DNA of 64,000 nt from Porphyra umbilicalis. Taxonomy: Eukaryota > Rhodophyta > Bangiophyceae > Bangiales > Bangiaceae. Location of the stretch: NCBI GenBank assembly GCA_002049455.2, contig KV918833.1, positions 62,001 to 126,000 on the forward strand, in the 5' to 3' direction. The translations under genes and the position numbers were made by a program. The notes under the pieces are model-generated. The model saw only the letters and a program-made list of their open reading frames with translations. It was not told where the DNA came from and ran no database searches. Every line of letters begins with the position of its first letter. Position 1 is the first letter of the stretch. Shown here piece by piece: positions 1 through 13,056 of the stretch.

Positions 1-910
1 GCAACGCGGCGGCGGCAGCGCGCTGCCTGGAAGTGCGTGTTTCTCACACGTTGTGGCCTCTATCGTCGGAAGCCCGGTGCCGCCTGATGAAGCCCAAACG
101 GCACAGGACGAACCCGAACGGCACGAAGTCGTTCGGCTGTTGTTGGAGTGTTCGTCCGGCGAACGATCGCCGGATGTTCTCTGATTTTCGTCCGACAGAG
201 TGAAAATCCGCCCACAGCGACCTGTCAGAGAGTTGCTTGTCCAGGCCTCTGTGAGAGGCATACACACAGCCAGCCCGGCTCGAAGTCGATTTCCATGACA
301 GTCCCAGATCTTGATAAAAACAAACATGGGCCAATCAGAGTCCCTCTGGAGGCAAGGTCACCAAGTCTATGAGACAAGTGAAGCCTCGAGTGCTGGTGCA
401 AATCCAAGTCTGAATGAGAAGGCGCTCCTGGAACATCATGAGAGCGTCCTGCAATCGACCGCAGACAAACTATTGTATTGATGAAGACGTTAGGTGTTTG
501 ATTTTTCAAACATGGGCACCCAACCGTGCCTGTCGTACGGTCTTGCCGGGGCAAGGAGAGGTGTGCCGGTCTGGAGTGGAAGCTACAGGAGAGGGGCGAG
601 CTGTACGAGAGCAACCGACACATCTTACTGACAGGGCAGTCCTTGCCTTGGCTGACCCTTCCATGTCCGCCATCCTCCCCTGGTCGACGGACACGCACTC
701 TGGTTGCCATGCTGCTGAAAGAGCCTTCCTGCATCTGGGGCGGCAGCAGCGGACAAGAGCTGGAGGATACTGTGGAGGCGCAAGTTTTACGACGCGGGGG
801 AGCGGCAATGGCTGTGGAAGACGACAGCGGTGGACGTGGAGAAGGACAGCGGCGTCGGTGGGGGGGGGGCAGCGGTGGGCGGGGGGCGGGGGGTCGGCAG
901 GGACGAGGGC

Positions 911-1205
911 TTGACGTGAGCAAGAAGGGGCAGGTGCAGGGATTTGTGGAGAGTTGAGGCGTGGGGAGGGACGGGCAAGGTGGGGAGGGGGACGGCGGGG
1001 AGGGGGAGGTCGGAAGGGATGAGGTCTGGACGTGAGCAGGAAGGGGCAGGTGCAGGGATTTGTGGAGAGTTCAGGCGTGGGGAGGGAGGGGCAAGGTGGG
1101 GTGGGGGACGGCGGGGAGGGGGACGGCGGAGAGGGGGACGGCGGGGAGGGGACGGCGGGGAGGGGGACGGCGGGAAGGGGGACGGCGGGGAGGGGAAAGG
1201 TGGAG
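911..1205. repeat. 118-bp tandem duplication plus GGGGACGGCGG minisatellite
   Basis: A unit starting with GACGTGAGCA (about 915) recurs near 1033 with only a few changes over roughly 80 bp (GGGGCAGGTGCAGGGATTTG is in both). It runs into a 15-17 bp array built on GAGGGGGACGGCGG from about 1085 to 1205. The top strand is extremely G-rich, so structured DNA is possible. Long open frames over it are compositional. Confidence 0.8.
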
Positions 1206-1770
1206 AGGCAGAGGACCGGTGTCCTTAGCTTAGCAGTCTTAGTCGTCATCATTATTAGAGAAATTGTCGCACCGGAAGAAGTACTGTCAGGAGGGTGCCA
1301 AGCTGTGTTTTGGGCGCCAACATTTGTCCAGACGAAAGGCCTTTCGTTGGGCCGCTCGTCTCACCGGACGACTGCCGATCGCTGCGTCTGACGAATGTCG
1401 ATTCGTCAGGTAGATGCAATCCGAACGAGAAGCGGACAAAAAAGAGCGTTCGTTCGAGGGCACCTAATTTTCCACGATGGCGACGAAAAAACCACCACCC
1501 GCTCACGCCGCCGACCGGGAGGCGCTGCGCCCCCCGCGGGCGTCCGCGTCTGCGGCTGCAGTGTCAACGGTAGCGTGGGCCGGGGCAGTGGCGGGGCCGC
1601 CCCCAACACTGCGCACACAAACCACCGACGGCCGGCTGGCCAATCGCGCCGCTGCGGCGGCGGTCGCGCGACTGGACGGCACTTGCACGGAACGGACACT
1701 GCGCAGGTTCAGTGGCAAAGGGGTATACGTGTTTTGGGAGTACTGTGGCCGCGCGTGACCAAAATCTTAC

Positions 1771-1925
1771 AAGGTGACATCGTCACGGCTACACCAATCG
1801 ACATCGGTTGACATCCAAAGCCCATCGGTATCCAACAGAGTTTTCGATGTGCGTTTTTACCCTCTGTGGAGGCCCTCCGATTAGACATCGAAAGCCATCG
1901 GCCGATGGGCTTTTCGGGCCTGCGC
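1771..1925. repeat. CCATCG/CGATGG-rich dispersed repeat, copy 1
   Basis: This stretch contains ATCGTCACGGCTACACCAAT, which recurs inverted near 4467-4490. Clustered CATCG/CGATG words follow, including GCCCATCGG and a near-palindrome CATCGGCCGATGGGC. No coding potential is evident. Confidence 0.55.
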
Positions 1926-4289
1926 GACTGGAGACACGCGCCCAGGATGCGGGGCACGCCCGTTTCTTCCCCTTCTCGATCAGGGCCGTGGAGCGCATTC
2001 GTCATGTGATTGGTCCAGCAGATGCGCGACGAGGCGGTTGTGAATCTCATTTTTGTTGTTGGCGGCGGCTTACTGTGGCCCCGACAGCTGGTTGCCTTGT
2101 CCTCACGACACCCCTGCGACGCCCACGCGGGCCGCGCCCGCCCTGCATACGACGCCGCAGAGCGGCACCAACGCGCTCGCTGCCGGCCTGTTGACCACCC
2201 CCTCGTCCCCACGCCACCCGTGGATGGGCGGCCGCCCCGCCCCGCTCCGCCCACGCCCCCTCACCGTCGTGGCGGCGTGCCCCCGCCCCCCTCCCTGCCT
2301 TCCCTTTTCGTGTACACCCGCTTTTTCTTGTTGCCAGGCCTGTTTTCTTGTTGTCAAGCGAGGGCTCAATGAGCGGCAGCGCCCAGGCCAGCATGGTCGT
2401 CATGGCCGATGAGGGGTGCGGGGCGCAATGGCCTCATGGGGCACTTGTCATCTACTGAGCTTAGGAGTTCCTTTTCTTTTGGCCTGGAGGATCCCTCCCA
2501 TCTGTGTCTCTCAGTACGGCCTTAAAAAAAAAAAGAAAATCACTGTTCTCGACACTCTCAGACAATCAGAAGGCCGCCTATTGACCCAGAAGACTGCCCT
2601 TACCTGGGGGAGGGGCCGCACCATGACGCGACACGACATGGCATGCACTCCCTACGCCGATGAAGACAGCAGATGTGATACCACGACAAAAACTCGGATG
2701 CTGAGGCGTCCAGTCCGATCCGGAATGCGCCCACAATCTCAACAGAGAACAACATTGAATCGATCGTTCGACTTGAGCACATATATGTTCAGATGATGTT
2801 CGTTAAGTTCATTGAGGCCTTGGCTTTAGGGAAGTATTGGTTAGCTCAGGCTGCCGCTCGGTGTCCCTGGCATTCCGCTGAGCGTCGCCTTGTTTGCATT
2901 GCTGTAAATTTCGTGTCCACTTTAGTCAAGTCGGACACTTCAAGCCCGTCGATCGATCGAACTGTATGCAGCAGACCCGCGCGCGCGCGCAAAGCCGTGC
3001 GACGACGTCGTGGCGTGACTGCAATACAACAGACACATCCCCCCTCCAACACCACTGTCAGACCCGCGTGCAAGTGGCTTCGTCAACGTCCCTGTTCCTA
3101 CGCGATCGCCCATGGATCGGCCCGCCCCTCTCTGGCTACGGGACTTGGATCGTTGAGTCCCTCCCCCTCCTCGATCGGGCTGGCTTGCAGCCCGCACACT
3201 CTTGTGCTCGTCTTTGCGTGCGTCATGGTGCTCGGAGCCCTCTTGTATTCTCTTTCTGCTTGGTTTATTTCCAGTTGCGCAGTGCGGACTCGCAGGGCTT
3301 TTATTCCAGTTGCGCTCTTCCGACTGCCCATCTCGCTTGCACAGCCCAAGCGGGCCTGCCCCCTCCCCCCCCACTCCCTTGTCAGGTTCGTCTGTATTTG
3401 CGTTTTTCGGCTGTCTTTGCGCGGTGAGCTTGGCTACAGCAGCTCACACCGCCGTTTGCATTGACTGACTTCCCGCTAGGTGTCGATGAGCGCGCTTTCC
3501 TCCTCCCAGGCGCACACGGGACCGTAGGGTATGCTCTCTCACGACGACATTGACGACGATGGCGGCGAGGCGCCACAGCGTATCTCTGTCGTCATTGTAG
3601 GCGACGACAACTCGGAGAACCGCACCGACGCGGTGCTGGTCGGCATGAGCGAGAAGTGAGGGTGGGAAGGCGGGGGGGAGAGCGTGAGGGGGGGGAGCTT
3701 CGGACGGGAGAGCGTCGCGGTGGGGGACGATGAGAATGAGAGCGCGGCAGAGGCCGTGCACACGTTGTCAAGCGATTCAGATGACTCGGATTGCAGTCTA
3801 GACGGCTGTATGGACAATGACGAAGAGGAGGGTCCCTACTGATGTTGCTATGTAGTGCACGCTTGTCGTGACGACCGCCACTGGTGCTGCTGTTTTGCCA
3901 TGCTGGTTGCTTTGGTTTGCTTCGTGTTTGGCGGCGGCTGACGCCGCTCTCGTGCGATACTGATGATGCTGCCTGTCTGCACTTGGTAGAGTAAAAGAGC
4001 AGCATCAAAGTGCATGTCGTGCGACGCAAAATGCGTATACAGCGGCTGTGTAGTATCACTCACAAAATGCAGCCAGGTGTCGTATTATTTTCTTTCTCGC
4101 TGTCAGTTCGCTCGTGTCTCTACTGCGGGCACGGCATTGGCCGAATCGCTGCACCGTTATGTCCAATGGGAACCGAGTTCTTCACAAGACAAGCCGTTCC
4201 GTATCTGAAACGGCTGCGCCTGCCGTGCATCGCACGCTGGCCCTCCGGCGGGCCGCTGACGTGGAGCAACTCAAGGGCGGAACTTGGGA

Positions 4290-4762
4290 CTACGCCATCG
4301 CCTCACAACGCCATCCAAAGTCGGCCTAAGCAACATCGAAACGATTCCACATCCCATCCACAACTCTGTTGGATGAGCTTGGATGAGCTGGGAAGGCCCA
4401 TCGGTCAACATCGAAAGCGGGACGAGGAGACATCCAAACGACATCCAAAACCTGTTTGGATGTCGATTGGTGTAGCCGTGACGATCGGGGGCGGTTGGGC
4501 GCGCTGCCGACACCGCGGGCTGGGGACGCTTGGCAGGCAGCCGTGACGCCTCGGTGGCAGGGCGGTGCGTGGAAGCGTGTATACCCCACCCGCTCTGAGG
4601 CCTATCATCAGCTGTCGGAAGAATTGCCCAACTGGCTGCATCGTCGGCCAGGCAGGAAACATCCATGGACAAGGATTCTCGATGGCTTCCGATGGGGCCT
4701 TGAGAACCCCATCGACGCGCCCTTTCTGTGGATCTTCGATGGACCCTCGATGACTGTACGCC
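4290..4762. repeat. CCATCG/CGATGG-rich dispersed repeat, copy 2
   Basis: The words GATGAGC, CCCATCG, CGATGG and GACATCCAAA are dense here. The segment TTGGTGTAGCCGTGACGAT (about 4468-4487) is the inverted counterpart of the copy near 1775. A second cluster lies at 4655-4760 (CATCCATGG, TCGATGGC, CCCATCGAC). It looks like a non-coding repeat. Confidence 0.5.
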
Positions 4763-6084
4763 GAGGAAGCCAGCTCAGAATCTCCGCTGCCTTGTGACGG
4801 TCGCAGCAAGAGGTTTGTCCAATAGGGTGAGTGTTCTATTACTGAGTTGAACATAATTACTGTTTCACAAGGTACGTAATGGACGTGGAGCGTCATTGCA
4901 ATTAGGCCGACACAGGGCATTCCCCGACAGCACGCCAGCACGCGACCCCGGCACACCCTCCCGCTACCGTTGCCGGCGCCCCGCCACGGGGCGGGACAGC
5001 TCCCCCGGCCGCTCTGTCGCCGTGGTTCGCAACCACCCCCACGCGCTTCCTCGCCCCAGCTACGCCCGCGGCGGGGCGCCAGGCGATCCAGCGGCGGCGG
5101 TCGGGCCACCGTCGCCGCGACGCCGCGTGGCGCCCCCTTCGCGGAATCCATCCGCCCGTCGAGGGACCACCGCCCGCCCTGTGCGCTCCCCGCGCCGACG
5201 GCCTGAGAACCCGTCGCCAACGGCGGCAGCAACAGACGAGGGCTGACGCGGCTGCCGACGAGGGGGCGGACGCGCCACCGCTGCTGCCAGCTGGACCGGA
5301 CAGGTGCTACATACGGTGGCAGGTAATCACGCCAACGCTTCCATCCCCCCTTCCTCCCACCGCAAACGTGTAGCGGTAGCGTCGCCACGCCGGCGCCCGG
5401 CGGGGGTCGCACATCGGCCGCGCCAGCGCCGCGCGGATCACAGTCACGTCGGACGGGAGGGCGGCGCTGAGGGCGCGCGTTCACGCCAATGACGAGGCGG
5501 TCGGCGACGGCGTGTAGCAGGGTGGGGGGGGCGAGGCACCTCGCCGCCGCATCCGCCCGGGGGGGATGGGGAAGCTCCTCCTGCCCGCGACCGCCACCGC
5601 CACCGACGGGGGCGGCGGCGGCCGCTCGGGTGGCGACGGTATGTGTGGTGGGGGACACGGCGCCGCACGGGCGCGGCCCCCCCCTAGCATGCCCGCCCGG
5701 CAGGGCCGCAAGCAGAGAAGGGACAGCCCACTTCAGTATATGACCGCGCCTTGCTGGCGGCCATCTCCTCGCGAGCGATTCTCAGACACATAAGTCTGGC
5801 CCGTTCGCTCTTGCGGCCTCGCTCGGTCCTTCAGCAGATAAGCTCGTCGTGGATGCCGCACCCTGCTGCTCACATTCGCGTTGCATTACATTTACAGTGC
5901 CCCTCCACAGTAAGCAGCATACCTGTCGGAGCAAAATCTGTCCCTTATCCAACGGGGATAGCAGCTGGACCAATCATTCGCGAGAGTGCCCGTGCTTCAT
6001 GCTAGCTGTAACGGCGGTCAAGACTCTCGGCGCAGACCGTGAGGCATTAACGGACGTGTTGTTGGGTTCCTGTCAACGGCTGTG

Positions 6085-6285
6085 TGTCTATCGGGCAATG
6101 CACTTCGATGGAGACTCGGATGGGCCCAAAAACGCCCATCGAATGCCGGTTTCGATGGTCGATCGTCACTTCAGGCGCACGTCCCATCGGGGGCACATCG
6201 GCGAACATCCCCCATCGGAAAGCGCTGGGGATGTGGCCTGGGATGTGCTTCATAAGTCAACATCCCGGAACATCCTGGGATGGTC
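6085..6285. repeat. CCATCG/CGATGG-rich dispersed repeat, copy 3
   Basis: At least eight CATCG/CGATG words in about 200 bp (TTCGATGGAG, GCCCATCGAA, TTCGATGGTCGATCG, TCCCATCGGG). The flanking sequence is not similarly enriched. No homology to a known element class was recognised. Confidence 0.45.
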
Positions 6286-7099
6286 GTCGTTTGCCCGCAA
6301 TGACTACTCTCTCAGGACTGGGATCCCGCGTATAATGGGGTATTGCGGTGTCTCGAAGTGATGTCGAGTGTGGACGAGCGCTCTCCACGATTTGATTGGC
6401 TGCCACAAGGACACCCGGTGTCGGCTGTCAGCCCATTTGGATCGCAAGGACTGCTTACTGTCCAACCGCGGCGGTTTCGTGCTTCTTGCCAGCCGATCGA
6501 CTTTGCTGCAGCGCCGACCACGGTCCTGCCCACTCCCATTGCGCGTCCCCCTAGTCTAGCACGTTCCTGGTTCTGGTTCTTCACGCCTTCCTTCCCCACC
6601 ACGCCTTGTCCCAGGCGCACGCTCCCAGAAATGCGCCACCCCGGTGCACTTGCCGCCAGCTCCCGGTTGCCCGAACATCGTTCGTACTCCGCTGGCCTAC
6701 GCCCCCCGCTCGTCGACGTTCCCCGACCCGCCGCATCTGCCTACGCTCTCCCACGCACCCCAGGTGCGGATGCTCTCCAACGCCCTCCCACCCACCGCAC
6801 GTGCCGACACTCGCCCACGTTCTCCCACTCGCCCCATGTGCCGGCGCTCGCCAACCCTGTCACCGCATGAACGCTTGCCGTTGCGCCCAAGAGGGTGACG
6901 GTCATCACCGCCACCCTCCTGGTGGAGCTCTCCGATGCGTCCAACCTGCCCACGCTGGCCACCCGGGGGGTCGACGTAGGGAGTCTGTTTGCATGCCTTT
7001 TTGTGATCGCCAATCAAGTCTCCGGGGTCTGTCAAGGAAAATCGTAGGGGCTCTCGCAGAAAAACATTGGTATCGTCGCGGGCAACTCAAACCATGACC

Positions 7100-10000
7100 T
7101 CAAGCGTCCATGACAAAAAAAGCATTGAGGAAAAAACGCATAGCCATTCGCTCACCCAGGGGAGCGTGAAAATCAGCAGGGGCCGTGTCCACGTTCATGC
7201 GGCCCGTGAGCTCCGCAAAGTCAGGGACGACGTGTACAATACGTAAGATGTCACGCAAGGGCGCCGACACCAACGTCACGTCTGTTGCGCCTGGCGCCAT
7301 GTGCCACTGCAAGTGCACGCAGCCGCGCGACTGCAGCGGGCATTAGATGTCCTTGTCGGTCGGCCGCAGGAGGCACAACAACGCTGGGTCCCCGTCTTGC
7401 CGGCGCACAATCGCTCGGACGTGACCCAAGCGGCGCTCGTCGGGCTTGCCCGAGGGGTGGAATACCACGTGGTCGAGCCACGGGGCGCCGCGGTCGTTCA
7501 TCGTTGCCCGCAGGCGCTGAGGCATCTTGGCACCGCACTCAAAGCGAGCGCTCAAGTCCACAGTCTGTGCCAGGCGCACCCGGTGTGAGCCGCTGAGCTT
7601 GAGCACCGCCGCGACGTTGCCCAGTCCAGGTCGCAGCGCCAAGTCCGCAACACGAACGTTCTCCTTGTGGTATGGGATGGCCATTCCGCCGTCCTGCACC
7701 CCCTGAGCACTGGCAGAAGCGGATGTCCCCGTTCCAGCAGCTGGTCCGTTGGATGTGAGCGGCGTTGACGCGCCTCCCCCCGCAGCAGCAAGAGCGCCTC
7801 CATGAGGCCACCCGCCAGGAGAGACGGCTCCACCCCCGGCCCGTGCTGCTGCAACTCTGCTGGCCTCAACATCTGCCAGGTTCTGGCGGTACTCGTTGAT
7901 GCACTGGACGTCTGCCTCCTTGTTCATCTTGGTGATCTCGCGCGAGCCGTGGGCGTGGCGCACGAGCTGCCGAGTAAACGTCGCCGTCACCTTGTTCGTG
8001 CGGTAGAAGAATGACTTGTTGTCCTTGTGTCCGCTCTCATTTGACGCCGTGTTGGCGTTCTGCAGGTTTCCGTGCCAACGGATGGCGTCCGTAATGTGAC
8101 AAAGGAGCTCATGCATCTTCGTGCTGTTGACCTGCCCCAATATTGGGGTGATATAGTAGTTAACGAACTTTGTTGCCTGCGCCCCGAGGCTCACGCCCTC
8201 CGACATGGTCATGTCCGGATGCACGGACGACGTCGTCTGTCGCGCGATGCGCGCGTAGAGTTTGGCGTACTCCGCGAACATTGCCGTGACGGCGACATGC
8301 ACGCGGGTGCTGCCGAACTTGGCACGGTAGGCCGGCCAGTCAAACCGGAAACCCTTCTTGACACGAGCCGCATCGTCCTCGGAATCTGCCTCATAGCCAT
8401 CTGCGTCCGCGCCGCCGACGCCAGCCGCGGCGTCCCCCTCGCCGGCGCCGTCCGCGTCGGACCCGCCACTCCCGTCGGCCTCCTCGGCTGAATCCCAACC
8501 GAACAAGCCGGCGACAAGGAACGGGAGGATAAACACCCCGAGCCGTTGTTGCCTGGCCGTGAAGGTTGCCTGCTTTTCTTTTGCGGTTACAATGTACTTG
8601 CTCGATAGGAGGTGAGAAGGGAGGTATCAGAAGCAAACAGTCCAGCGTAACAGCGACACCTGATAGCTGCGAAGAGGATTCGTCAGTAAACCGCAGTGGC
8701 ACGTGCCACTTCTCGGAGCGGTTGCACCAAGACGTAGCAGCGCGTGTTACCAGGACAGGTGAACGAGACGGTGAAAAAACGGAAGGCAAGATCAAAACGG
8801 GAACGCACCCTGGTGGCGTCTTGCACGCCTTGCAGCGCCGTCCCATGTGCAGAAGCCGGAAGAAGCACACGCGTCGAGTGTCAGCATACGTGCCTGCGAC
8901 AGGCTTTCGCCCGCAGCAGATGAAAGGGAACACGGCGACTAGGCGGTGCACTAGCATGCGCGTGACGCCTAAGTCAAGCACCTGTGGTTGTCCTCGGTCC
9001 ACCGAAGCAATGCACCACAACCACAGTCAACGAAGGGAACGGCAGATGGAGCAGGAAGGTGAGAATTGCAGCCCCAGGAAATTCTTCATCGTGTCAAACT
9101 GGTAGCACTTAGTCCCCTTCGACACCCCTTGTGCACCACGGCCCACTATGACGCAGCGCACAAGACGTACGTGTAAGATGTCAAAACCCACCATGTGGAA
9201 CAACAGGTGGGGGTCCGTGCCCAGCCCAGCAGTCGCCCCAAATACAGGGGCGTAGCTGCTATTGCTGGCAACTTCCTCGAGGGTGACGCGTCGGCTCCTG
9301 CGACGGGAAGAGCGCACGAGTTCCATGGCCTCCACCTGGTCTTCCAAAGCATCAATTGCCTTGCGCTCTTGCGAATTCACCGCTGTGGCCGCGCCGGAGA
9401 CGCCAACCCTCACGGTACACACGCTGCAAGGGTACTCGCACTGGCCGCCTTTCAGGCAGAAGACCGCCCGCTCCTCTGGGCCGTCGCACAAGTACAGCAG
9501 GGTGCGTGGGAAGACCTTCAAGGTTCGCGTTCCCAATTTGAACGCAAAGCCCAAATGGCTGAAGGCGATGTACTCCCGAAAGGCCGCGTACAGCGTCCGC
9601 TGCAGTACGCCGCTGCGCCGGAGCCTGGCCCTTGCGTCCGCCGAGCGCTCTTTCAGCCGGCGGACGATAGGTACGTACGCGACTGTAACCCATTGCGCTT
9701 GCCCAATGACGTTCACGACACGAACCCTGACTGGATAGAGTTGTGCGCTGAGGGACGCGAAGCAAACATCGAAAGGCACAAGCACGTAGGTGTGAAACAA
9801 GGGACAACGTGGATGGTTAGCAGCAGAAAGCAGGAAAACCTACACAACTACGCGCTCATGTCCCTCACTCGCTCAGTGGACAACAACTCTCACCAGCACT
9901 ACTGCAAGAAAAGGAAAACGTACCACCAGACCAGGAAAGTTGGCTGCTGTCGCTGTAAACGTGCAACCCCAGCACACAGGCGTCTTTGCCGTGCTCTTCG

Positions 10001-10968
10001 GTCATCGTGGACTCGAACATTTTGAAGACTTCCCCGTCCATCGGCGTCTCGCGGCGCTCGTCGATAGGCGCCGGGGCGGACCCGCCGCTCCACCAACGAA
10101 ACTTGCCAGCATCAGTCCGAGTGATGACGTTGTGCACAACCTCAATCACTGACCTGAAGTACGTCTCGAAGTCCACACCACTCTCTGTCAGGACGACCTT
10201 CTTCCACCCCGCCTCGTTGACGGCCACGTCCAGGTCGTCAGCCAACGCGCTTTGAAACGCGCTGGCGCTGTCAAAAGAGTCGCGCAGGGTCTTGAAGTGG
10301 CCAGCGTCCTTGGGCATTCCGGGCTTTGTCCTGTCCGACACGTCGAGAAAGTCGAACAGGCGATCCTGCTCTGCCAAAGTCAACCCGGCGCCTCCAACTT
10401 CGAGAACAAACTGCTGCAAAGCGCGGAGACGGTAGGAATTACAGCGTCCGGTGTGTGGACGCTTGCGCCGCAGCACAGCAAGTGGCGCGGCGCGCTGGAC
10501 GACTTGCATCTCCTCATAAAGAGCGCGAATGTGAGTCGAGACGGCGGCGTACTTGAACTGCTGCCGCCCACTGTCCGCCGCGTCGTCGCCCGACTCCTCA
10601 GTCCGGTTCATCTCGTACAGGGCTCTGAGGTCGGCTTCCACTGCCGCCACGCCCGTGCGGAAGCTCGAGCTGCCGTCCGATGACTCCGCGGCCGGCGGCG
10701 GGGTGGACTCCCCGTCCGTCGCAGCCCCAGGGTCGCCGCCGCCAGGTCTGTGGCGTAGGCCGACGTCATCGCCATCGTCGACGGCTGCATCGTCATCAGA
10801 CTCCTCGTCATTGGACGACCGCGTGCGCTTGAGCCCAACAGAGAAGCCCAGACCCGACGCGTGGCGATGGCGGGCGTTCTGGTGTCGACGGAGCCCCGCG
10901 AAGGTCTTTGCGCGGAAGAAGCAGATGCTGCATATGAGCTCCTCCTCCGATGGTGGCACGTCCGACAT
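7100..10968 (-). pseudogene. Plavaka/CACTA-type transposase, multi-exon, one in-frame stop
   Basis: DDE transposase of the CACTA/Plavaka group, which would cut and join element ends. Exon 1 (10968 to about 9925, ATG at 10968) has an N-terminal C2H2 finger (C13, C16, H29, H34), an acidic linker and the motif YSDSSQLSWSGG. Exon 2 (about 9748-9171) has the YP-rich segment, the YLCDGPEER motif and ends FDILH. Exon 3 is 8981-8809 and exon 4 starts at 8552, carrying NESGHKDNKSFFYRTNK. Two introns fit GT-AG with phase: 8982-9170 (phase 0) and 8553-8808 (phase 2). The exon 1/2 junction (about 9749-9925) was not resolved. Candidate catalytic acids D (SDSS), D (FDILH) and E (NESGH) are all present. A TAA at 7343-7345 interrupts exon 4, but the same frame continues to 7103 with family-like sequence (RIVHVVPDF, RFFLNAFF). 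Family assignment is from motif memory. Confidence 0.72.
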
Positions 10969-13056
10969 GGCCGCTGTGCGTCACAGGCCGTGGCCGGCCG
11001 CAACGGTGATGCCTCGCGAGTTCGCCACAACCGCGGTGGGGCGTCGGTGTGGGCGGCCAGCGGGCGCGCACAAGCATGGAGGGGGGCACCCCGCCCCACA
11101 CAAGCGGACGAGGGATGGCTGCAGGATAGACGCCAACGAACTCTACGGTTGATACGAGCGGAGATCGCCGGGCCAACATGCCGGGCCCCTGTTGACACAA
11201 GGATAGCGAAGTCCTTCAAAACGATCCCGACTCCCCCCCCGTGTTGCCACACACCACACAGAGGCCACACGACCGACGTCAACCCGCACTTGGCGGCCAG
11301 CGCGCGTCTCGACGCATGCAAATAGAGGACATGTCCGCGCTTCTGTCGACAGAAGGGTGGACCAAAGAGACAGATGGAGGGTCCCGGTCCCGTTAGAAAC
11401 CGCCCGTGCGGGTGCTAGTCGCTGTGAACGGTGCTCCAAGTTTGGATACAACTCGCCAAAGCGGCGCATGCCCCCCCCCCCCCCCCCCCCCCCCTCTTCC
11501 CCCTTCCATCAGCTTGTTGACAGGCAGAGGGCCCAATGCCGGCCAGCGCATTGATAAACCGTCTTGGAACGTACCGAAAACGCGGCCCGAACCGCCGTGA
11601 GTCGCGTGGATGCCCCAATTGTGGGCCATGTGGTGTCCTCAAGAGACGCCGTTGAGCAGCCGACTGCCTCAGCGCGCGCAGGTGCGCGCCGTTGCCTGCC
11701 GAAGCGTCCTGCAAGTCGGCGCGTGAATTGCGGCGGGGCGGGGCCTAGCACGAGGCCGCGACGTCCACAGCGGCCATCGGGCGCCATCGCTCGATGGGTT
11801 CCGGCGCCGACGCAAGCTGTGGGAAACACAACGACACGAGCGCGCACACCCGTTGATCAGAGGTTGAAACAGCAAGTGGCCTCGAAATCGCACATCGGCC
11901 TACAAATCGAGCAACTTTACTGAGGGTCGCTTCGATCGATTGATAAACAAATTTAAGTGTGCTCATGTCCGGTGCAATAACCTCGCCATGAAGTAACTTC
12001 GGCCTGATCTGGTCGTCACAGGCCGTGTGAGATGAGCTGGGAAAAGGCCGCACAGCACGCAGTCATTGTTAAATGCAAAAGTTGTGTGATTGGTGTATTT
12101 TCGCAGTGGTCGCTTTCGAGTGCGCATCCGATCTAGTCAACTGTGTCCACGAAGTCACCCGTTGGGCGCCGCTTTGTTCGAACGACTGCCGCTACCGGCG
12201 GTTCACTGAAGCAGCTTTGCCGCTGAGTCTTACAAACAGCCTGTGCTCCACTGCACGCCTCCCTTCCAAGCGCGAGCTCGGGGGATGCCCCCGGAGGCTC
12301 CCGCTGGTCCGGTATGTCTGCCCCTCGGATTGTGTCTGCCGCGTAGATGTGTATGTCTGGATGCGTGCTTCCGTTTGCAGGGACGCGTGGCATGGCGGGC
12401 GCACGACCGAAGCGGGCGCACGACCGAAAGTGATGGATCTGACCCGCCGCAGCGCGGACCTGTCGGCGGGGCCCTGGGCCGGAGCGGAACGCCTGAGCTC
12501 TCTCTTGGATGCCGCGGAGTTACGGTGTCTTCTTGTTGGCTCTGACGCAGGCCCGCCTTTTCTTGCCCCGCGCTTTTCTTTGCGCCATGCCACCACCCTT
12601 GTTCGACTTGCGTGACACGCGCACTGCTCACTGGGCCGGCAGCGGTCGGCGTTTCTCGCTGTTCTGCGACGCCTGGTGTTGCCCGCGTTTTTTTTGGCGC
12701 GCCCTGTGCTCCCCGCGGCCGCCAGTACGGCAGCGTCGGGGCTCCGCGTCCGGACACCGCTAGAGGTCCGCCCGGTGAGGGGGCAATACAGCCCTGCACG
12801 CGTTTCAGCGTGGCGGGTGACATGGTGAGTCACGGGGCGCTTATCAACGGCGTCGCATTGTGGTTGGGGGGGTGCACGCGGACTCCGGTGGCATCTTGCT
12901 GCGGCCGACGCTGACCACGGTCGACGACTCGCACTCTCTTGGCTTCCATTGGTCGACCCTGACGCTTCCCTCTTACCACCTCCCATCCTGCTGTCACGTC
13001 TCACTCCCCCTTTAACTCTGCGACCAACCACTTCGACGAACGCCTGCCGAGGCGTG
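10969..13056. other. Intergenic stretch, no gene recognised
   Basis: No convincing gene on either strand. It holds a 24-base poly-C tract (11471-11494) and moderate-GC sequence. It may include the 5' end of the transposon upstream of the Plavaka-like gene and the leader of the ORF starting at 13057, but I found no terminal inverted repeats by eye. Confidence 0.5.
11471..11494. repeat. Poly-C homopolymer
   Basis: An uninterrupted run of about 24 C, then CTCTTCCCCC. It is a likely site of assembly length error. Confidence 0.9.

Larger units (their letters stand above)
1..7099. other. Region without a recognised gene
   Basis: I recognise no protein family on either strand. Open frames here are short and compositional: many overlap in several frames and are rich in Pro, Arg, Gly and Ala. 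The stretch holds a purine-rich minisatellite near 0.8-1.2 kb, CCATCG-rich repeat segments (listed separately) and GC-rich low-complexity sequence at 2.0-2.4 and 4.9-5.7 kb. Short moderate-GC sequence separates them. Confidence 0.6.

Noticed and set aside
225-1252. Overlapping 166-248-codon ORFs near the left edge
   Set aside because: Produced by the purine-rich minisatellite and GC bias; no domain and no consistent codon usage.
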